A stretch of DNA of 64,000 bases from NCBI RefSeq assembly GCF_013349955.1, contig NZ_JABVXC010000010.1, forward strand, positions 91,739-155,738, read 5' to 3'. The notes below the pieces were generated by a model. The model saw nothing but the letters and a program-made list of their open reading frames with translations, was not told where the DNA came from and made no database searches. Origin of the DNA: Onishia taeanensis. GTDB lineage: Bacteria; Pseudomonadota; Gammaproteobacteria; Pseudomonadales; Halomonadaceae. Positions 8,387 to 18,525 of the stretch are shown one piece after another (the first letter of the stretch is position 1; each line of letters opens with the position of its first letter). Both the position numbers and the translations under genes were made by a program.

Positions 8387-10722
8387 GCATCCCCCTGCTG
8401 TTCATTGGCCACAGACTCCGCGTCGGACTCAGGGGCGACGGTCAGGCCGACACGGCGCGCCAGCTCGACAAAGCCGGGGAAGGAGGTGGCCACATTGGCA
8501 CAGTCATCGATCACGATCTCGTCACGCGCGCGCAGCCCGGCCACTGCAAAGGCCATGGCAATGCGGTGATCGCCGAGACTATCGACATGACCGCCAGCGT
8601 AATTCGGCGCGCCGGAACCGTCATCACCGCCGAGGATATCGATACCATCGGCCACTACGGTATTCTCGACACCGAGCACATCCAGACCATCGGCCATGGC
8701 CTGGATACGATCGGATTCCTTGACGCGCAGCTCTTCTGCCCCGCGCAGGCGAGTCTTGCCTTGCGCATTGGCGGCGGCGATGAACAGCGCCGGGAACTCA
8801 TCGATGGCCAGCGGCACCTGGTCGACGGGAATATCGATACCCTTGAGCGGCGCATAGCGCACCCGGATATCTGCAACCGGCTCACCGCCAACCTCATGCT
8901 GGTGGGAGAGCTCGAGGTCGGCGCCCATCAGCTTGAGGATATTGATCACCCCGATACGGGTCGGGTTGATGCCGACATGCTCGAGCGTCAGATCGGCGCC
9001 TGGCGTGATCGCTGCGGCGACCAGGAAGAAGGTCGCCGAGGAAATGTCAGAGGGCACGTCGATGGGCCCTGCCGCTAGGGAACCGCCGCCACTGAGCCAA
9101 GCAGTATCACCGTCGCGTTCAACCGTATATCCAAAGCCATTGAGCATGCGCTCAGTGTGGTCGCGAGTCGGTGCCGGCTCCTTGACGCGGGTCTCACCCT
9201 CGGCATACATGCCGGCCAGCAGCAGACACGATTTGACCTGGGCACTGGCCATCGGCATGGAATAATCAATGCCCTTGAGCGGCTGTCCGCCATGAATCTT
9301 CAGCGGCGGACGTCCCCCCTCGGCGGTATCGATGGTCGCGCCCATCAGACGCAGCGGATCGGCCACCCGTCCCATGGGCCGCTTGGTCAGCGAAGCATCG
9401 CCGGTCAGCTCGCTGTCGAAAGCCTGCCCGGCCAGCAGGCCGGCAAACAGGCGCATCGCTGTACCGGAATTGCCCACGTAAATCGGCCCTGCCGGCGCCT
9501 TGAGGCCATGCATGCCGACGCCATGGATGGTCACCCGCCCTTGATGCGGCCCTTCGATGGCCACCCCCATTTCGCGGAAGGCCTGCAGCGTCGCCAAGCT
9601 GTCCTCACCTTCCAGAAAGCCTTTCACTTCGGTGACACCTTCGGCCAACGCGCCCAGCATGATGGAACGGTGCGACACTGATTTGTCGCCGGGCACGCGA
9701 ATGCGCCCGGAAACGCTGCCACCGGGGCTGACCCGGTAGCGCATGGAATTGTCTTGCATGGTCTGATAACCCGCCTGATAACTGGTCTGGTTTAACAGCG
9801 TATCGAAATAGTGCCGAGCATGGCTGGCACGGTCGAGGATGCCCAGCATGGCATCGCCGTCGCCTTCTTCCACGGCGCGACGCAATCGCGCCACGCCGCC
9901 CTCGAAATCATTCAGTGCCTGCAGCACTGCATCGCGATTAGCCGTAAAGATATCCCGCCACATCACCGGATCACTGCCGGCGATACGGGTAAAATCACGA
10001 AAGCCACCGGCAGCGTAGCGAAAGATATCCAAACGCTCATCCTGGCGAGCCAGGGTATCCACCAGCGAGAAGGCCAGCAGATGCGGCAGGTGACTCGTAC
10101 GAGCCAGCACCTGGTCGTGATGCTCAATCGGCATCTCGAGCACCGTGGCACCGCAGGCTTGCCACAGGGCACGCACTCGGGACAGCGGCTGGGGCGCCGT
10201 CCTCTCGCCGGGCGTCAAGATGACCTTGTGCTGGCGATATAAGGTGGGATTGGAGGCCGCAACCCCACTCTTCTCGGAGCCAGCAATCGGATGCCCCAGC
10301 ACCAGATTGGCCGGCAGCTCACCGAAAATGCGCTCGGCGGTATCGCGAATGGCCGCCTTGGTGCTGCCAACATCGGTGATGACGACATCGGCAGCGGCCG
10401 TATGCAGCCCGGCAGCCAAAGCCCCCATCACCGCATCCATGGCCAGCACCGGCACCGCTAGCACCACCAGGCTGCTGCCGGGCAGCACCGCCGCTAGTTC
10501 GGTATCGCCGCCGTCGATGATGCCCATCTCGATACCGCGAGCGATCTCGTCACCATCCCGATCGCAGGCCAGAATGGTTCCCGTAAAGCCACCGGCCTTG
10601 AGGGCCGCCGCCAGGGAGCCGCCGATCAGCCCGAGCCCGACGATCAATAATTGGGATTCGCCGAGCCTACTCGCATCCGGAGCGCACGGCGTCGCCGACT
10701 GAGGCCTGGAAGACGCCATCAT
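8383..10722 (-). CDS. tyrA-aroA: Fused prephenate/cyclohexadienyl dehydrogenase and EPSP synthase (TyrA-AroA)
   Basis: A 779-residue fusion of two aromatic pathway enzymes. Residues about 20-310 are TyrA, with the NAD-binding [13 protein letters not shown] motif, [11 protein letters not shown] and the [18 protein letters not shown] catalytic segment; this makes 4-hydroxyphenylpyruvate and/or tyrosine from prephenate or arogenate. Residues about 327-779 are EPSP synthase, with [22 protein letters not shown] and PMGRVADPL, which condenses shikimate-3-phosphate with PEP. The fusion is established in pseudomonads and relatives. The start lies directly after the pheA stop, without the hisHb aminotransferase gene found there in Pseudomonas. 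Confidence 0.95.
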   Translation of the reverse strand: MMASSRPQSATPCAPDASRLGESQLLIVGLGLIGGSLAAALKAGGFTGTILACDRDGDEIARGIEMGIIDGGDTELAAVLPGSSLVVLAVPVLAMDAVMGALAAGLHTAAADVVITDVGSTKAAIRDTAERIFGELPANLVLGHPIAGSEKSGVAASNPTLYRQHKVILTPGERTAPQPLSRVRALWQACGATVLEMPIEHHDQVLARTSHLPHLLAFSLVDTLARQDERLDIFRYAAGGFRDFTRIAGSDPVMWRDIFTANRDAVLQALNDFEGGVARLRRAVEEGDGDAMLGILDRASHARHYFDTLLNQTSYQAGYQTMQDNSMRYRVSPGGSVSGRIRVPGDKSVSHRSIMLGALAEGVTEVKGFLEGEDSLATLQAFREMGVAIEGPHQGRVTIHGVGMHGLKAPAGPIYVGNSGTAMRLFAGLLAGQAFDSELTGDASLTKRPMGRVADPLRLMGATIDTAEGGRPPLKIHGGQPLKGIDYSMPMASAQVKSCLLLAGMYAEGETRVKEPAPTRDHTERMLNGFGYTVERDGDTAWLSGGGSLAAGPIDVPSDISSATFFLVAAAITPGADLTLEHVGINPTRIGVINILKLMGADLELSHQHEVGGEPVADIRVRYAPLKGIDIPVDQVPLAIDEFPALFIAAANAQGKTRLRGAEELRVKESDRIQAMADGLDVLGVENTVVADGIDILGGDDGSGAPNYAGGHVDSLGDHRIAMAFAVAGLRARDEIVIDDCANVATSFPGFVELARRVGLTVAPESDAESVANEQQGDA

Positions 10723-10724
10723 GA

Positions 10725-11816
10725 TCAGAGCACGCCCACCGGATAGGAGCCCAGCACCTTGAGCTCGGCACAGCGCAACCGCACTTCCTCGAGCACCGCC
10801 GCCACACGGGCATCATCGCGATGCCCGCTGAAGTCGATGAAGAAGACATAGTTCCAGACCCCACTGCGCGACGGCCGCGTCTCGAGGCGAGTCAGGTCAA
10901 TCTGATGACGGTGGAAGGGTTCCAGCAGGTCATGCAGAGCGCCGGGCTGGTTGCGCATGGCGACCACAATGGACGTCTTGTCCTCACCCGAGGACGGTAC
11001 GTCCTGATTACCGATGATCAGAAAACGAGTCGAGTTATCCGGACGGTCCTCGATGGTCTCGGCAATCTTCTCGAGTCCATACAGCTTGGCCGCCATGTCC
11101 CCGGCAATCGCCGCACTGTGCCACTCGGTCTTGACCAGCTTGGCCGCCTCGGCGTTGGATGAGACGGGAACCCGCTCAGCATGCGGATAATGGGCATCCA
11201 GCCATTTGCGACACTGAGCAAAGGACTGAGGATGCGAATAGACCCGCGAAACCTTGTCACGGCGCGTATTGCTCGACACCAACAGGTGATGGTGAATGCG
11301 CAGCACCACCTCGCCGCAGATCCGCATGGAGGAGTCCATGAAGGAATCGAGGGTGTGGTTGACCACGCCTTCGGTGGAATTTTCCACCGGCACCACGCCG
11401 TAATTGACGGCACCTGCCTCGACCTCCCGGAATACCTCATCGATGGCGGCCATCGGCAAACTGACCGCGCTCTCACCGAAGTGCTTGAGGGCCGCCTGCT
11501 GGGTGAAGGTACCTTCGGGCCCCAGATAGGCCACCTTGACCGGCTTCTCGAGTGCTAGACAGGCCGACATGATCTCGCGAAACAGCCGCGCCATTTCTTC
11601 GGCATCCAGAGGCCCCTGGTTGAGGGCCATGATGCGCCTGAGCACCTGGGCCTCACGCTCGGGCCGATAGAAGACCGCATCCGGGTCGGAGTCGGTCTTT
11701 ACCTTGGCCACCTGACCCGCGCACTGGGCGCGCTCGCTGATCAGGCGAAGGATCTCACCATCCAGGCCATCGATACGCTGACGCAGCGCATCGAGATCGA
11801 TGGGGGTGTCACTCAT
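10725..11816 (-). CDS. pheA: Bifunctional chorismate mutase / prephenate dehydratase (P-protein)
   Basis: Converts chorismate through prephenate to phenylpyruvate for phenylalanine synthesis. Three domains are seen in the 363 residues: AroQ chorismate mutase (about 1-90, IDLDALRQRIDGLDGEILRLI), prephenate dehydratase (about 95-270, VAYLGPEGTFTQQAAL, VENSTEGVVNHTLD and the catalytic NSTRFLIIG) and a C-terminal ACT domain (PGALHDLLEPF, LTRLETRPSR) that binds phenylalanine for feedback inhibition. The start is preceded by AGGGGAAA. It lies between serC and the tyrA-aroA fusion in one transcription unit. Confidence 0.96.
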   Translation of the reverse strand: MSDTPIDLDALRQRIDGLDGEILRLISERAQCAGQVAKVKTDSDPDAVFYRPEREAQVLRRIMALNQGPLDAEEMARLFREIMSACLALEKPVKVAYLGPEGTFTQQAALKHFGESAVSLPMAAIDEVFREVEAGAVNYGVVPVENSTEGVVNHTLDSFMDSSMRICGEVVLRIHHHLLVSSNTRRDKVSRVYSHPQSFAQCRKWLDAHYPHAERVPVSSNAEAAKLVKTEWHSAAIAGDMAAKLYGLEKIAETIEDRPDNSTRFLIIGNQDVPSSGEDKTSIVVAMRNQPGALHDLLEPFHRHQIDLTRLETRPSRSGVWNYVFFIDFSGHRDDARVAAVLEEVRLRCAELKVLGSYPVGVL

Positions 11817-11904
11817 TCGATTTCCCCTACACTAAACCCCTGATTCGACAATGGTACGGCCAGCACCGAGCGCCAATGGCCCGGCCTTGCCGTCCGCTGC
11901 GACG

Positions 11905-13005
11905 CTAGCCGCGCCGACGCTCGAAGTCGGCCATGAATTCCACCAGGGTATCGACCCCGGCCTCGGGCACCGCGTTGTAGAGGCTCGCACGCATGCCCCC
12001 CACGCTGCGGTGACCCTTGAGATTGAGCAAGCCAGCCTCTTCGGACTCGGCCAGGAAGGCCTTGTCGAGACGCTCATCGGCCAGCACGAAAGGCACATTC
12101 ATGCGCGAACGATTGGCCACCGCGATGGGATTGGAATACATATCGCTCTGGTCGATGGCGGCATACAGCTTGGCGGCCTTGCGATCGTTGAGGGCATTCA
12201 TCGCCTCAAGACCGCCGATCTCGTGTTTCAGCCACTGGAACACCAGACCCGCCAAGTACCAGCTATAGGTAGGCGGCGTGTTATACATCGAGCCATGCTC
12301 GGCCATGACCTTATAATTGAACATGGTCGGTGTTTCGGGGCGCGCACGGTCAAGCAGATCATCGCGTACGATCGCCAGCGTCAGGCCGGCCGGGCCGATG
12401 TTTTTCTGGGCCCCGGCGTAGATCACGCCAAACCGCGAGACGTCCAGCGGACCGGAGAGAATCGACGAGGACATGTCGCAGACCACCGGCACCTCACTGC
12501 CATCGGCCAGGCGCCCCTCGGGCACATAGTCGAACTCGAGGCCGCCGATGGTCTCGTTGCTCGTATAGTGCAGGTAGGCAGCATCGCTGGACAGCGCAAT
12601 ATCCGTCTGGCGCGGCACGGCAATGAGGCCGTTGGCCTCGCTGGACGCCGCCACATGGGCGCCGCCCAGGTGACGCGCTTCGGCAATGGCTTTCTTGCCC
12701 CAGATACCGGTATAGAGGTAGTTGGGCGTGCCGCCTTGGCCAAGCAAGTTGTAGGGCAACATCGCAAACTGCATCGAGGCTCCGCCCTGCAGGAACAGCA
12801 CCCGATAGTTATCGGGCACGACCAGCAGCTCGCGCAGATCCGCCTCGGCCTGCTCGGCGATGGCAACGAACTCGGCGCTACGGTGACTCATCTCCATCAC
12901 CGAGAGGCCTCGCCCCTGGTAATCGAGCAGCTCTTCCCGGGCCTGTTCCAGAACGGCGGCCGGCAGCGCCGCCGGTCCCGCACAAAAATTATAATGACGT
13001 GTCAT
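11905..13005 (-). CDS. serC: Phosphoserine / phosphohydroxythreonine aminotransferase
   Basis: PLP-dependent class V aminotransferase of serine and pyridoxal phosphate biosynthesis, converting 3-phosphohydroxypyruvate and glutamate to phosphoserine. The 366-residue protein starts with the characteristic YNFCAGPAALPAAVL and contains the SHRSAEF and FLQGGASMQFAM phosphate-binding segments, the cofactor lysine in YAGAQKNIGPAG, and HRSVGGMRASLYNA near the end. It is followed by pheA after 88 bases and preceded by gyrA after 42 bases, as in the described supraoperon. Confidence 0.97.
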   Translation of the reverse strand: MTRHYNFCAGPAALPAAVLEQAREELLDYQGRGLSVMEMSHRSAEFVAIAEQAEADLRELLVVPDNYRVLFLQGGASMQFAMLPYNLLGQGGTPNYLYTGIWGKKAIAEARHLGGAHVAASSEANGLIAVPRQTDIALSSDAAYLHYTSNETIGGLEFDYVPEGRLADGSEVPVVCDMSSSILSGPLDVSRFGVIYAGAQKNIGPAGLTLAIVRDDLLDRARPETPTMFNYKVMAEHGSMYNTPPTYSWYLAGLVFQWLKHEIGGLEAMNALNDRKAAKLYAAIDQSDMYSNPIAVANRSRMNVPFVLADERLDKAFLAESEEAGLLNLKGHRSVGGMRASLYNAVPEAGVDTLVEFMADFERRRG

Positions 13006-13047
13006 CAGCGTTGTATTCCAGAATGATGGTGTCTCGGCTAACGGCGC

Positions 13048-15783
13048 TCAGTGATCGCCTTCCGGCGCATCGCTGTCAGGCCCCTCTGCGGAGGCTGCGT
13101 TTGAGGCATCGTCGGCACCCGTCTCAAGCGTTTCGCCAGCAGCTCCGTCAAGTGTCTCACCGCCAGGCGCCTCTTCCTCCGGCTCGTCGATGCGCACCGT
13201 CTTGACCAGCGCTTCGCCCTCGCCCAGGCGGATCAGCATCACGCCCTGGGTGTTGCGCGACGTCGTGGAAACCTCCTCGACGCGGGTACGCACCAGCGTG
13301 CCCTTGTCGGTGATCAGCATCATCTCGTCGGCAGAGTAGACCTGCATCGCCGCGACCAGGTCGCCGTTGCGCTGGCTGGTCTGCATCGCGATCACCCCCT
13401 GGCCTCCGCGCCCACGCAGCGGAAACTCCTCTAGGCGGGTACGCTTGCCATAGCCACGCTCGGAGGCGGTCAGGATGTAGATCTGCCCATCATTGGCCGC
13501 CACGTCCGTCGGGGCCTCAGCATCGTTTTCGGCATCGTCTTCGACATCGACCTGCTGGGACTGCGGAATGATCAGGCTGATCACCCGCGCGCCATCCTGC
13601 AGCCGCATGCCGCGCACGCCGCGAGCGGTACGCCCCATGGCGCGCACATGGGATTCCTCGAAGCGGATCGCCTTGCCGTTGGAAGACAGCAGCATGGCGT
13701 GGTCCGAGCCGGAGGTAATAGCAGCACCAATCAGCTGGTCATCCTCGTCGATATCAATGGCGATAAGGCCAACGCTACGCGGACGCGAGAACTGATCGAG
13801 GCTGGTACGCTTGACCGTACCCTTGGCGGTAGCGAAGAAGATGAAGCTGTCTTCGCGATACTCGCGCACCGGCAGCATGGCACTCACCGCTTCGCCCTCG
13901 TCCAGCGGCAGCAGGTTGACCAGCGGCTTGCCCCTGGAGCCGCGGCTGGCATTGGGCATCTCGTAGACCTTGAGCCAGTAGACCTTGCCCTTGTTGGTGA
14001 ACAGCAGCACGGTGTCGTGGGTCGAAGCCACCAGCAGGTGTTCGATGACGTCTTCATCTTTCATCGCCGTCGCCGACTTGCCGCGCCCACCGCGGCGCTG
14101 CGCCTGGTAGTCGGAAAGGGGCTGCGTCTTGGCATAGCCGCTACGAGAAATGGTCACCACCATGTCTTCTTCGGCGATCAGGTCTTCGATATGCAGGTCG
14201 AGATGACTGATCTGGACCTCAGTGCGGCGCACATCGCCATACTGATCGCGGATGGCTTCGAGCTCTTCGCGAATCACCTCGAGCAGGCGGTCGGCAGAGG
14301 CCAGAATGGCAGTCAGCTCGGCGATTTTCTCGAGAATACCCAGATACTCGTTGAGCAGCTTCTCGGTCTCGAGACCGGTCAGACGATGCAGACGCAGCTC
14401 GAGAATAGCCTGAGCCTGGGCCGGCGAGAGGCGATATTGCTGGCTTGCCTCGTCGAGACCGAAGCCCTCTTCCAGATCCTCGGGCTTGCAGGAGGTCGCT
14501 CCGGCGCGCTCCAGCATGCCGGTCACCTGCCCCGGCTGCCAGCTACGGGCCAGCAGTTGGTCCTTGGCTTCCGCAGCCGACGGCGAGGCCTTGATCAGCT
14601 CGATCACCTCGTCGATGTTGGAGATCGCGACCGCCAGGCCCTCAAGAATATGGCCACGTTCACGCGCCTTGCGCAGCTCAAAGAGCGTCCGGCGGGTGAC
14701 GACTTCGCGACGGTGACGAATGAAGGCCTCAAGCATCTCCTTGAGGTTCAGCGTCTTCGGCTGGCCGTCGGACAATGCCACCATGTTGATGCCGAAAACG
14801 TTCTGCAGCTGCGTCTGGGCGAAGAGGTTATTGACCACCACCTCGCCGCTCTCGCCACGTTTGACCTCGATCACGACGCGCAGGCCGTCCTTGTCGGACT
14901 CATCGCGTAGCTCGGCGATGCCGTCGATCCTTTTATCCTTGACCAGTTCGGCGATCTTTTCGATCAAACGCGCCTTGTTTACCTGGTACGGCAACTCGTT
15001 GACGATGATGTGGTCTCGGCCGGTCTTGTCATCATGCTCGATGGTATGACGCGCGCGCACATAGATGCGGCCACGGCCGGTACGGTAGGCATCGAGAATC
15101 CCGGCCTTACCGTTGATGATGCCGCCGGTGGGGAAGTCGGGGGCCTGGATGTATTCCATCAGGTCATCGATCGACAGCGTATGGTCGTCGATCAACGCCA
15201 GGCAGCCGCTGATCACCTCGCTCATATTGTGCGGCGGGATGTTGGTAGCCATACCCACGGCAATGCCGGAGCTACCATTGATCAGCAGGTTGGGAACCTT
15301 GGTCGGCAGCACCTCGGGGATGCGTTCGGTGCCGTCGTAGTTATCGACCCAGTCGACGGTATCTTTCTCGAGGTCGGCCAACAACTCATGGGAGAGCTTG
15401 GCCATGCGTACCTCGGTATAACGCATGGCGGCGGCGTTATCACCGTCGATGGAACCGAAGTTACCCTGGCCGTCGACCAGCACGTGGCGCATCGAGAAAT
15501 CCTGCGCCATACGTACGATGGTGTCGTACACCGCACTGTCACCATGCGGGTGATACTTACCGATGACGTCACCCACCACACGGGCCGACTTCTTGTAGGG
15601 TTTGTTCCAGTCGTTGTTCAATTCGTGCATGGCGAACAGCACACGCCGGTGCACCGGCTTGAGGCCATCACGTACGTCGGGCAGCGCCCGGCCGATGATC
15701 ACGCTCATGGCGTAATCGAGATACGACTGCTTGAGTTCGTCCTCGATGTTGACTGGCAGAATCTCTCTGGCGATGTCACCCAT
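13048..15783 (-). CDS. gyrA: DNA gyrase subunit A
   Basis: Breakage-reunion subunit of the type II topoisomerase that introduces negative supercoils. The 911-residue protein has the active-site tyrosine at 122 ([11 protein letters not shown]) and the quinolone-pocket segment [10 protein letters not shown] with Ser83 and Asp87, the quinolone-sensitive residues. The GyrA box of the C-terminal beta-pinwheel reads QRRGGRGK, with further blades to about residue 860. It is some 35 residues longer than E. coli GyrA, owing partly to a strongly acidic tail ([14 protein letters not shown] onward). It heads the serC-pheA-tyrA/aroA-cmk-rpsA block. Confidence 0.97.
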   Translation of the reverse strand: MGDIAREILPVNIEDELKQSYLDYAMSVIIGRALPDVRDGLKPVHRRVLFAMHELNNDWNKPYKKSARVVGDVIGKYHPHGDSAVYDTIVRMAQDFSMRHVLVDGQGNFGSIDGDNAAAMRYTEVRMAKLSHELLADLEKDTVDWVDNYDGTERIPEVLPTKVPNLLINGSSGIAVGMATNIPPHNMSEVISGCLALIDDHTLSIDDLMEYIQAPDFPTGGIINGKAGILDAYRTGRGRIYVRARHTIEHDDKTGRDHIIVNELPYQVNKARLIEKIAELVKDKRIDGIAELRDESDKDGLRVVIEVKRGESGEVVVNNLFAQTQLQNVFGINMVALSDGQPKTLNLKEMLEAFIRHRREVVTRRTLFELRKARERGHILEGLAVAISNIDEVIELIKASPSAAEAKDQLLARSWQPGQVTGMLERAGATSCKPEDLEEGFGLDEASQQYRLSPAQAQAILELRLHRLTGLETEKLLNEYLGILEKIAELTAILASADRLLEVIREELEAIRDQYGDVRRTEVQISHLDLHIEDLIAEEDMVVTISRSGYAKTQPLSDYQAQRRGGRGKSATAMKDEDVIEHLLVASTHDTVLLFTNKGKVYWLKVYEMPNASRGSRGKPLVNLLPLDEGEAVSAMLPVREYREDSFIFFATAKGTVKRTSLDQFSRPRSVGLIAIDIDEDDQLIGAAITSGSDHAMLLSSNGKAIRFEESHVRAMGRTARGVRGMRLQDGARVISLIIPQSQQVDVEDDAENDAEAPTDVAANDGQIYILTASERGYGKRTRLEEFPLRGRGGQGVIAMQTSQRNGDLVAAMQVYSADEMMLITDKGTLVRTRVEEVSTTSRNTQGVMLIRLGEGEALVKTVRIDEPEEEAPGGETLDGAAGETLETGADDASNAASAEGPDSDAPEGDH

Positions 15784-15903
15784 GGGTCGTCAAATCCTTT
15801 GCACTGCGACTGTTTGGCGCTACGGGAGGCTGGCAAGGCTAGCTTCGTGATAGCAATGCGAAATTGTACCACTCACCGCCCCTTAAAGGCAGCGTCAGCG
15901 CCC

Positions 15904-17052
15904 CTAGCGGAGCGAGTTCGGCGCTGAGTATCCCGCTTCTCGACAGGCCAGCAGGCTCGCTTCCAGCAACACTGGTTCAGGCACGCCTTGGCTGCCCGCC
16001 TCCATGATCAACTCGAGACGCGAATCCCGCCTCCAGCTGGCTGCCGTCAACGTCACCCGCCCCGCGGCCCGGTTGTAGCATTTCCAGCCTGATTCGGTGT
16101 GTACCACCGCCTTGATGCGCAGCGCCGCAGGCAACGACGCCAGCAGCTGCGCCAACGCATCCAACGAAAACACCTCGCTTGCATGAAAGCGCCACCCCAG
16201 GCTGCGAAAGCCGAGCGATCCACCCTCGTCGCATACCGGCACGCCAGGAGCGGGCTCACGATAGGCGAACGTATCCAGCATGACCGCAGCCTGTCCATCA
16301 TGAGCGCCGGAGTGCACCCCCGCTCGGGACGGTATCGAGGCGCTCTTGGCTTGATGTTCAGAAGCCCCCGCCGAGTCATCCTTATGAACCGGCTGGCCGA
16401 GCAAACGCGACACCGACAGCTGCCCGTGTGGCGCCGCCTCGATCCAGCGCTTGGCAGGCCATAGATCGGCAAGATACGCCTGGGCTTGCTGGTACTGCCG
16501 ATCCGAAGCCAGATCGGTCATGGTAAGCGCCACGCCATCAGCCATCGCCAGCTGATCGCGAAAGGTGTCGTGCTCGCGTGAACGCGGATCATCGAGCCGG
16601 CGTGGATCCAGCAGCGCAATGATATCGCGCACTTCCAGCACCTCGGCGAAGGCCTCACTGCGCAGCAAGTCCAACAGGCCCGCGGGGTGGCCGAGTCCCG
16701 AAGGTTCGATGATCAGCCGATCAGGACGATGGCGATGCAGCAGATTCACCAGCGACGCCTGCAGCACGAAGGCCAACTGGCAACACAGACAGCCGCCCGG
16801 CAATCCTTTGACCACCACATCTTCACGCTCTTCGAACATGGCCTGATCGATACCGACCTGACCGAACTCGTTGATCACCACGACCCAGCGCTCATCGGCA
16901 GGCTTGTGGGCCAGCAGGTGGCGAATCAGCGTGCTCTTGCCACTGCCGAGAAACCCGGTAATCACATGCACGGGAATACCCGCGAGCGGCGTGCTTGAGC
17001 GAGCAGCGGGTGAACGAGAAACGGATGAAGGCGATGGAGAAGGCACGGGCAC
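15904..17052 (-). CDS. G3E-family (COG0523, CobW-like) GTPase, probable zinc metallochaperone
   Basis: The N-terminal GTPase domain has the Walker A GFLGSGKST, the VVINEFGQVGID switch, the metal-binding GGCLCC motif that defines COG0523, and EPSGLGHP. The C-terminal CobW_C domain starts near residue 280 of the protein. A 23-base sequence at 17092-17114 just upstream strongly resembles a Zur operator, which points to a zinc role (ZigA/ZagA type) rather than cobalamin synthesis; no cob genes are nearby. The start is uncertain: TTG 17085 has no ribosome site, while GTG 17052 and GTG 17046 follow GAGGA. The base-specificity motif is weak (MTDL). Confidence 0.88.
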   Translation of the reverse strand: MPVPSPSPSSVSRSPAARSSTPLAGIPVHVITGFLGSGKSTLIRHLLAHKPADERWVVVINEFGQVGIDQAMFEEREDVVVKGLPGGCLCCQLAFVLQASLVNLLHRHRPDRLIIEPSGLGHPAGLLDLLRSEAFAEVLEVRDIIALLDPRRLDDPRSREHDTFRDQLAMADGVALTMTDLASDRQYQQAQAYLADLWPAKRWIEAAPHGQLSVSRLLGQPVHKDDSAGASEHQAKSASIPSRAGVHSGAHDGQAAVMLDTFAYREPAPGVPVCDEGGSLGFRSLGWRFHASEVFSLDALAQLLASLPAALRIKAVVHTESGWKCYNRAAGRVTLTAASWRRDSRLELIMEAGSQGVPEPVLLEASLLACREAGYSAPNSLR

Positions 17053-17091
17053 GAGTCCTCGATGACGTTGGTAGACATGTAGCAAGCACGG

Positions 17092-17114
17092 AAACGTTAC
17101 TTTATAACATTTTT
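17092..17114. promoter_or_regulatory. Probable Zur (zinc uptake repressor) box
   Basis: The 23 bases fit the gammaproteobacterial Zur consensus at 18 of 22 defined positions by my count; the right half TATAACATTT is a perfect match and the left half is GAAACGTTA. It lies 7-46 bases before the candidate starts of the minus-strand G3E GTPase gene, inside the intergenic region shared with the divergent hydrolase gene. Confidence 0.65.
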
Positions 17115-17261
17115 GCCCGCTTCATCAGATCGCATCCCTCTTGATGACTGACAAGCCCTGCCCAGCAGACACGCCGAATTGCCTGAGACGCAAGAGAGGA
17201 CGACACTGAAGCAAGCAGCCCTCCCGGCGCCCGGGGCGGGCACTATCTAACATGACGGAGA

Positions 17262-18401
17262 TTGCTCGTGATCGGCGACCGCTCAGTGCTGGTGATCAAT
17301 GACGACCGCATGCTTAATCATCAACCCGATATCCAGGATCCTTTCTTGCCAGGGCGCCTGGATCGCCGAGTCAGGGAGATACTCAATGGCTTGGCGATTC
17401 AATGGAAGTACCCCGAGCACCCCGGCCGGATAACGGCCATCATGGAGCGCCTTGATGCCGAGCCCATTCCGGGCCTGAGGTTCGAGACCGCAGCGCCGGC
17501 CACTCTCGAGCAACTGGGGCGCGTACACACCAGTGCCCACCTGAGGGAAATCGAGCGCATGCGCGGCAAGCATGCCTGGCTCGATGTCGACACCACTGCC
17601 GTATCACCGGGCAGCATCGAAGCCGCCGAGGTCGCCGCCGGCGCCGCTGTAGCGGCAGTGGAAGCCGTCTGTAAGGGTCGAGCCCAAAGCGCCTTTGCAC
17701 TCTGCCGCCCACCAGGACATCACGCCGAACCGGCCCGCTCCCGAGGCTTCTGTTTCTTCAACAACGTAGCGGTCGCCGCCGCCCATGCTCAGCATGAGCT
17801 GGGAATTGAGCGTGTCCTGATCGTCGACTGGGATGCCCATCATGGCAATGGTACGCAAGACATTTTCTGGGCATCGCCAGACGTCATGCTGTTCGATACC
17901 CATCGCGCGGCGCCCTTTTACCCGGGGTCGGGCCAACTGGAAGAGGTGGGCGCCGGCCTCGGCGAAGGCACCACCGTCAATGTGCCACTTCCCGGTGGTG
18001 CGGGCGACAAAGCCATCTTGCGTGCCTTTCGCGACATCCTGGTGCCTGCCGCTGCCTGGTTCCAGCCGGACCTGATCCTGGTCTCGGCCGGCTTCGATGC
18101 GCATCGCCTCGACCTGTGCCTGAACGTGAGCTACGAGGGCTTTGCCGCCATGACCGAGATCGTTCGATCACTGGCCGATCAACACTGCGAAGGCAGGCTC
18201 GCACTGGTACTCGAAGGCGGCTATCACCTGGAGTCTCTGTCTCAGGGCGTCCATACCGTGCTGCAGGTCCTAGCCGGTGGCGAAGCCCCCACTCCCGAGG
18301 AAATTGGCCTGGCCGAGGTGGCGGCCGCCAGCGACTTCCATAAAACGGCGTTTACTTCCGACTCGCCATTGACCGAAGCCCAACCACCGACCGAGCACTG
18401 A
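17262..18401 (+). CDS. Histone-deacetylase-family zinc amidohydrolase
   Basis: A class II HDAC / acetylpolyamine amidohydrolase-like enzyme. Catalytic and metal residues are all visible: the charge-relay histidines in RPPGHHAEPARSRGFCFFNN, zinc ligands in VDWDAHHGNGTQD and SAGFDAH, and the transition-state tyrosine in LEGGYH. Substrates of bacterial members include acetylpolyamines and other N-acyl amides; this one cannot be specified. The start is probably GTG 17268, seven bases after GGAG at 17257-17260, rather than TTG 17262. It is divergent from the G3E GTPase and ends before a bidirectional terminator. Confidence 0.9.
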   Translation: MLVIGDRSVLVINDDRMLNHQPDIQDPFLPGRLDRRVREILNGLAIQWKYPEHPGRITAIMERLDAEPIPGLRFETAAPATLEQLGRVHTSAHLREIERMRGKHAWLDVDTTAVSPGSIEAAEVAAGAAVAAVEAVCKGRAQSAFALCRPPGHHAEPARSRGFCFFNNVAVAAAHAQHELGIERVLIVDWDAHHGNGTQDIFWASPDVMLFDTHRAAPFYPGSGQLEEVGAGLGEGTTVNVPLPGGAGDKAILRAFRDILVPAAAWFQPDLILVSAGFDAHRLDLCLNVSYEGFAAMTEIVRSLADQHCEGRLALVLEGGYHLESLSQGVHTVLQVLAGGEAPTPEEIGLAEVAAASDFHKTAFTSDSPLTEAQPPTEH

Positions 18402-18449
18402 CGAGTCACTAAAACATCAACGCATGCAGCCAACAAAAGCCAAGCCCAC

Positions 18450-18481
18450 AAAAAAACGCGACCCCAGCGGGTCGCGTTTTT
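18450..18481. terminator. Bidirectional terminator between the HDAC-like gene and ppiD
   Basis: The stem CGCGACCC pairs with GGGTCGCG around a short loop (18458-18476), with an A-run on the left and T-run on the right, serving both convergent genes. Confidence 0.92.
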
Positions 18482-18525
18482 ACATGCGCGGATAAGCGCC
18501 GGGTCATGCTATCCGGCAACCCGAA

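Noticed and set aside
15904..17052. Cobalamin biosynthesis CobW
   Set aside because: Only the broad COG0523 family is supported; no cobalamin genes are near and the upstream motif points to zinc control.
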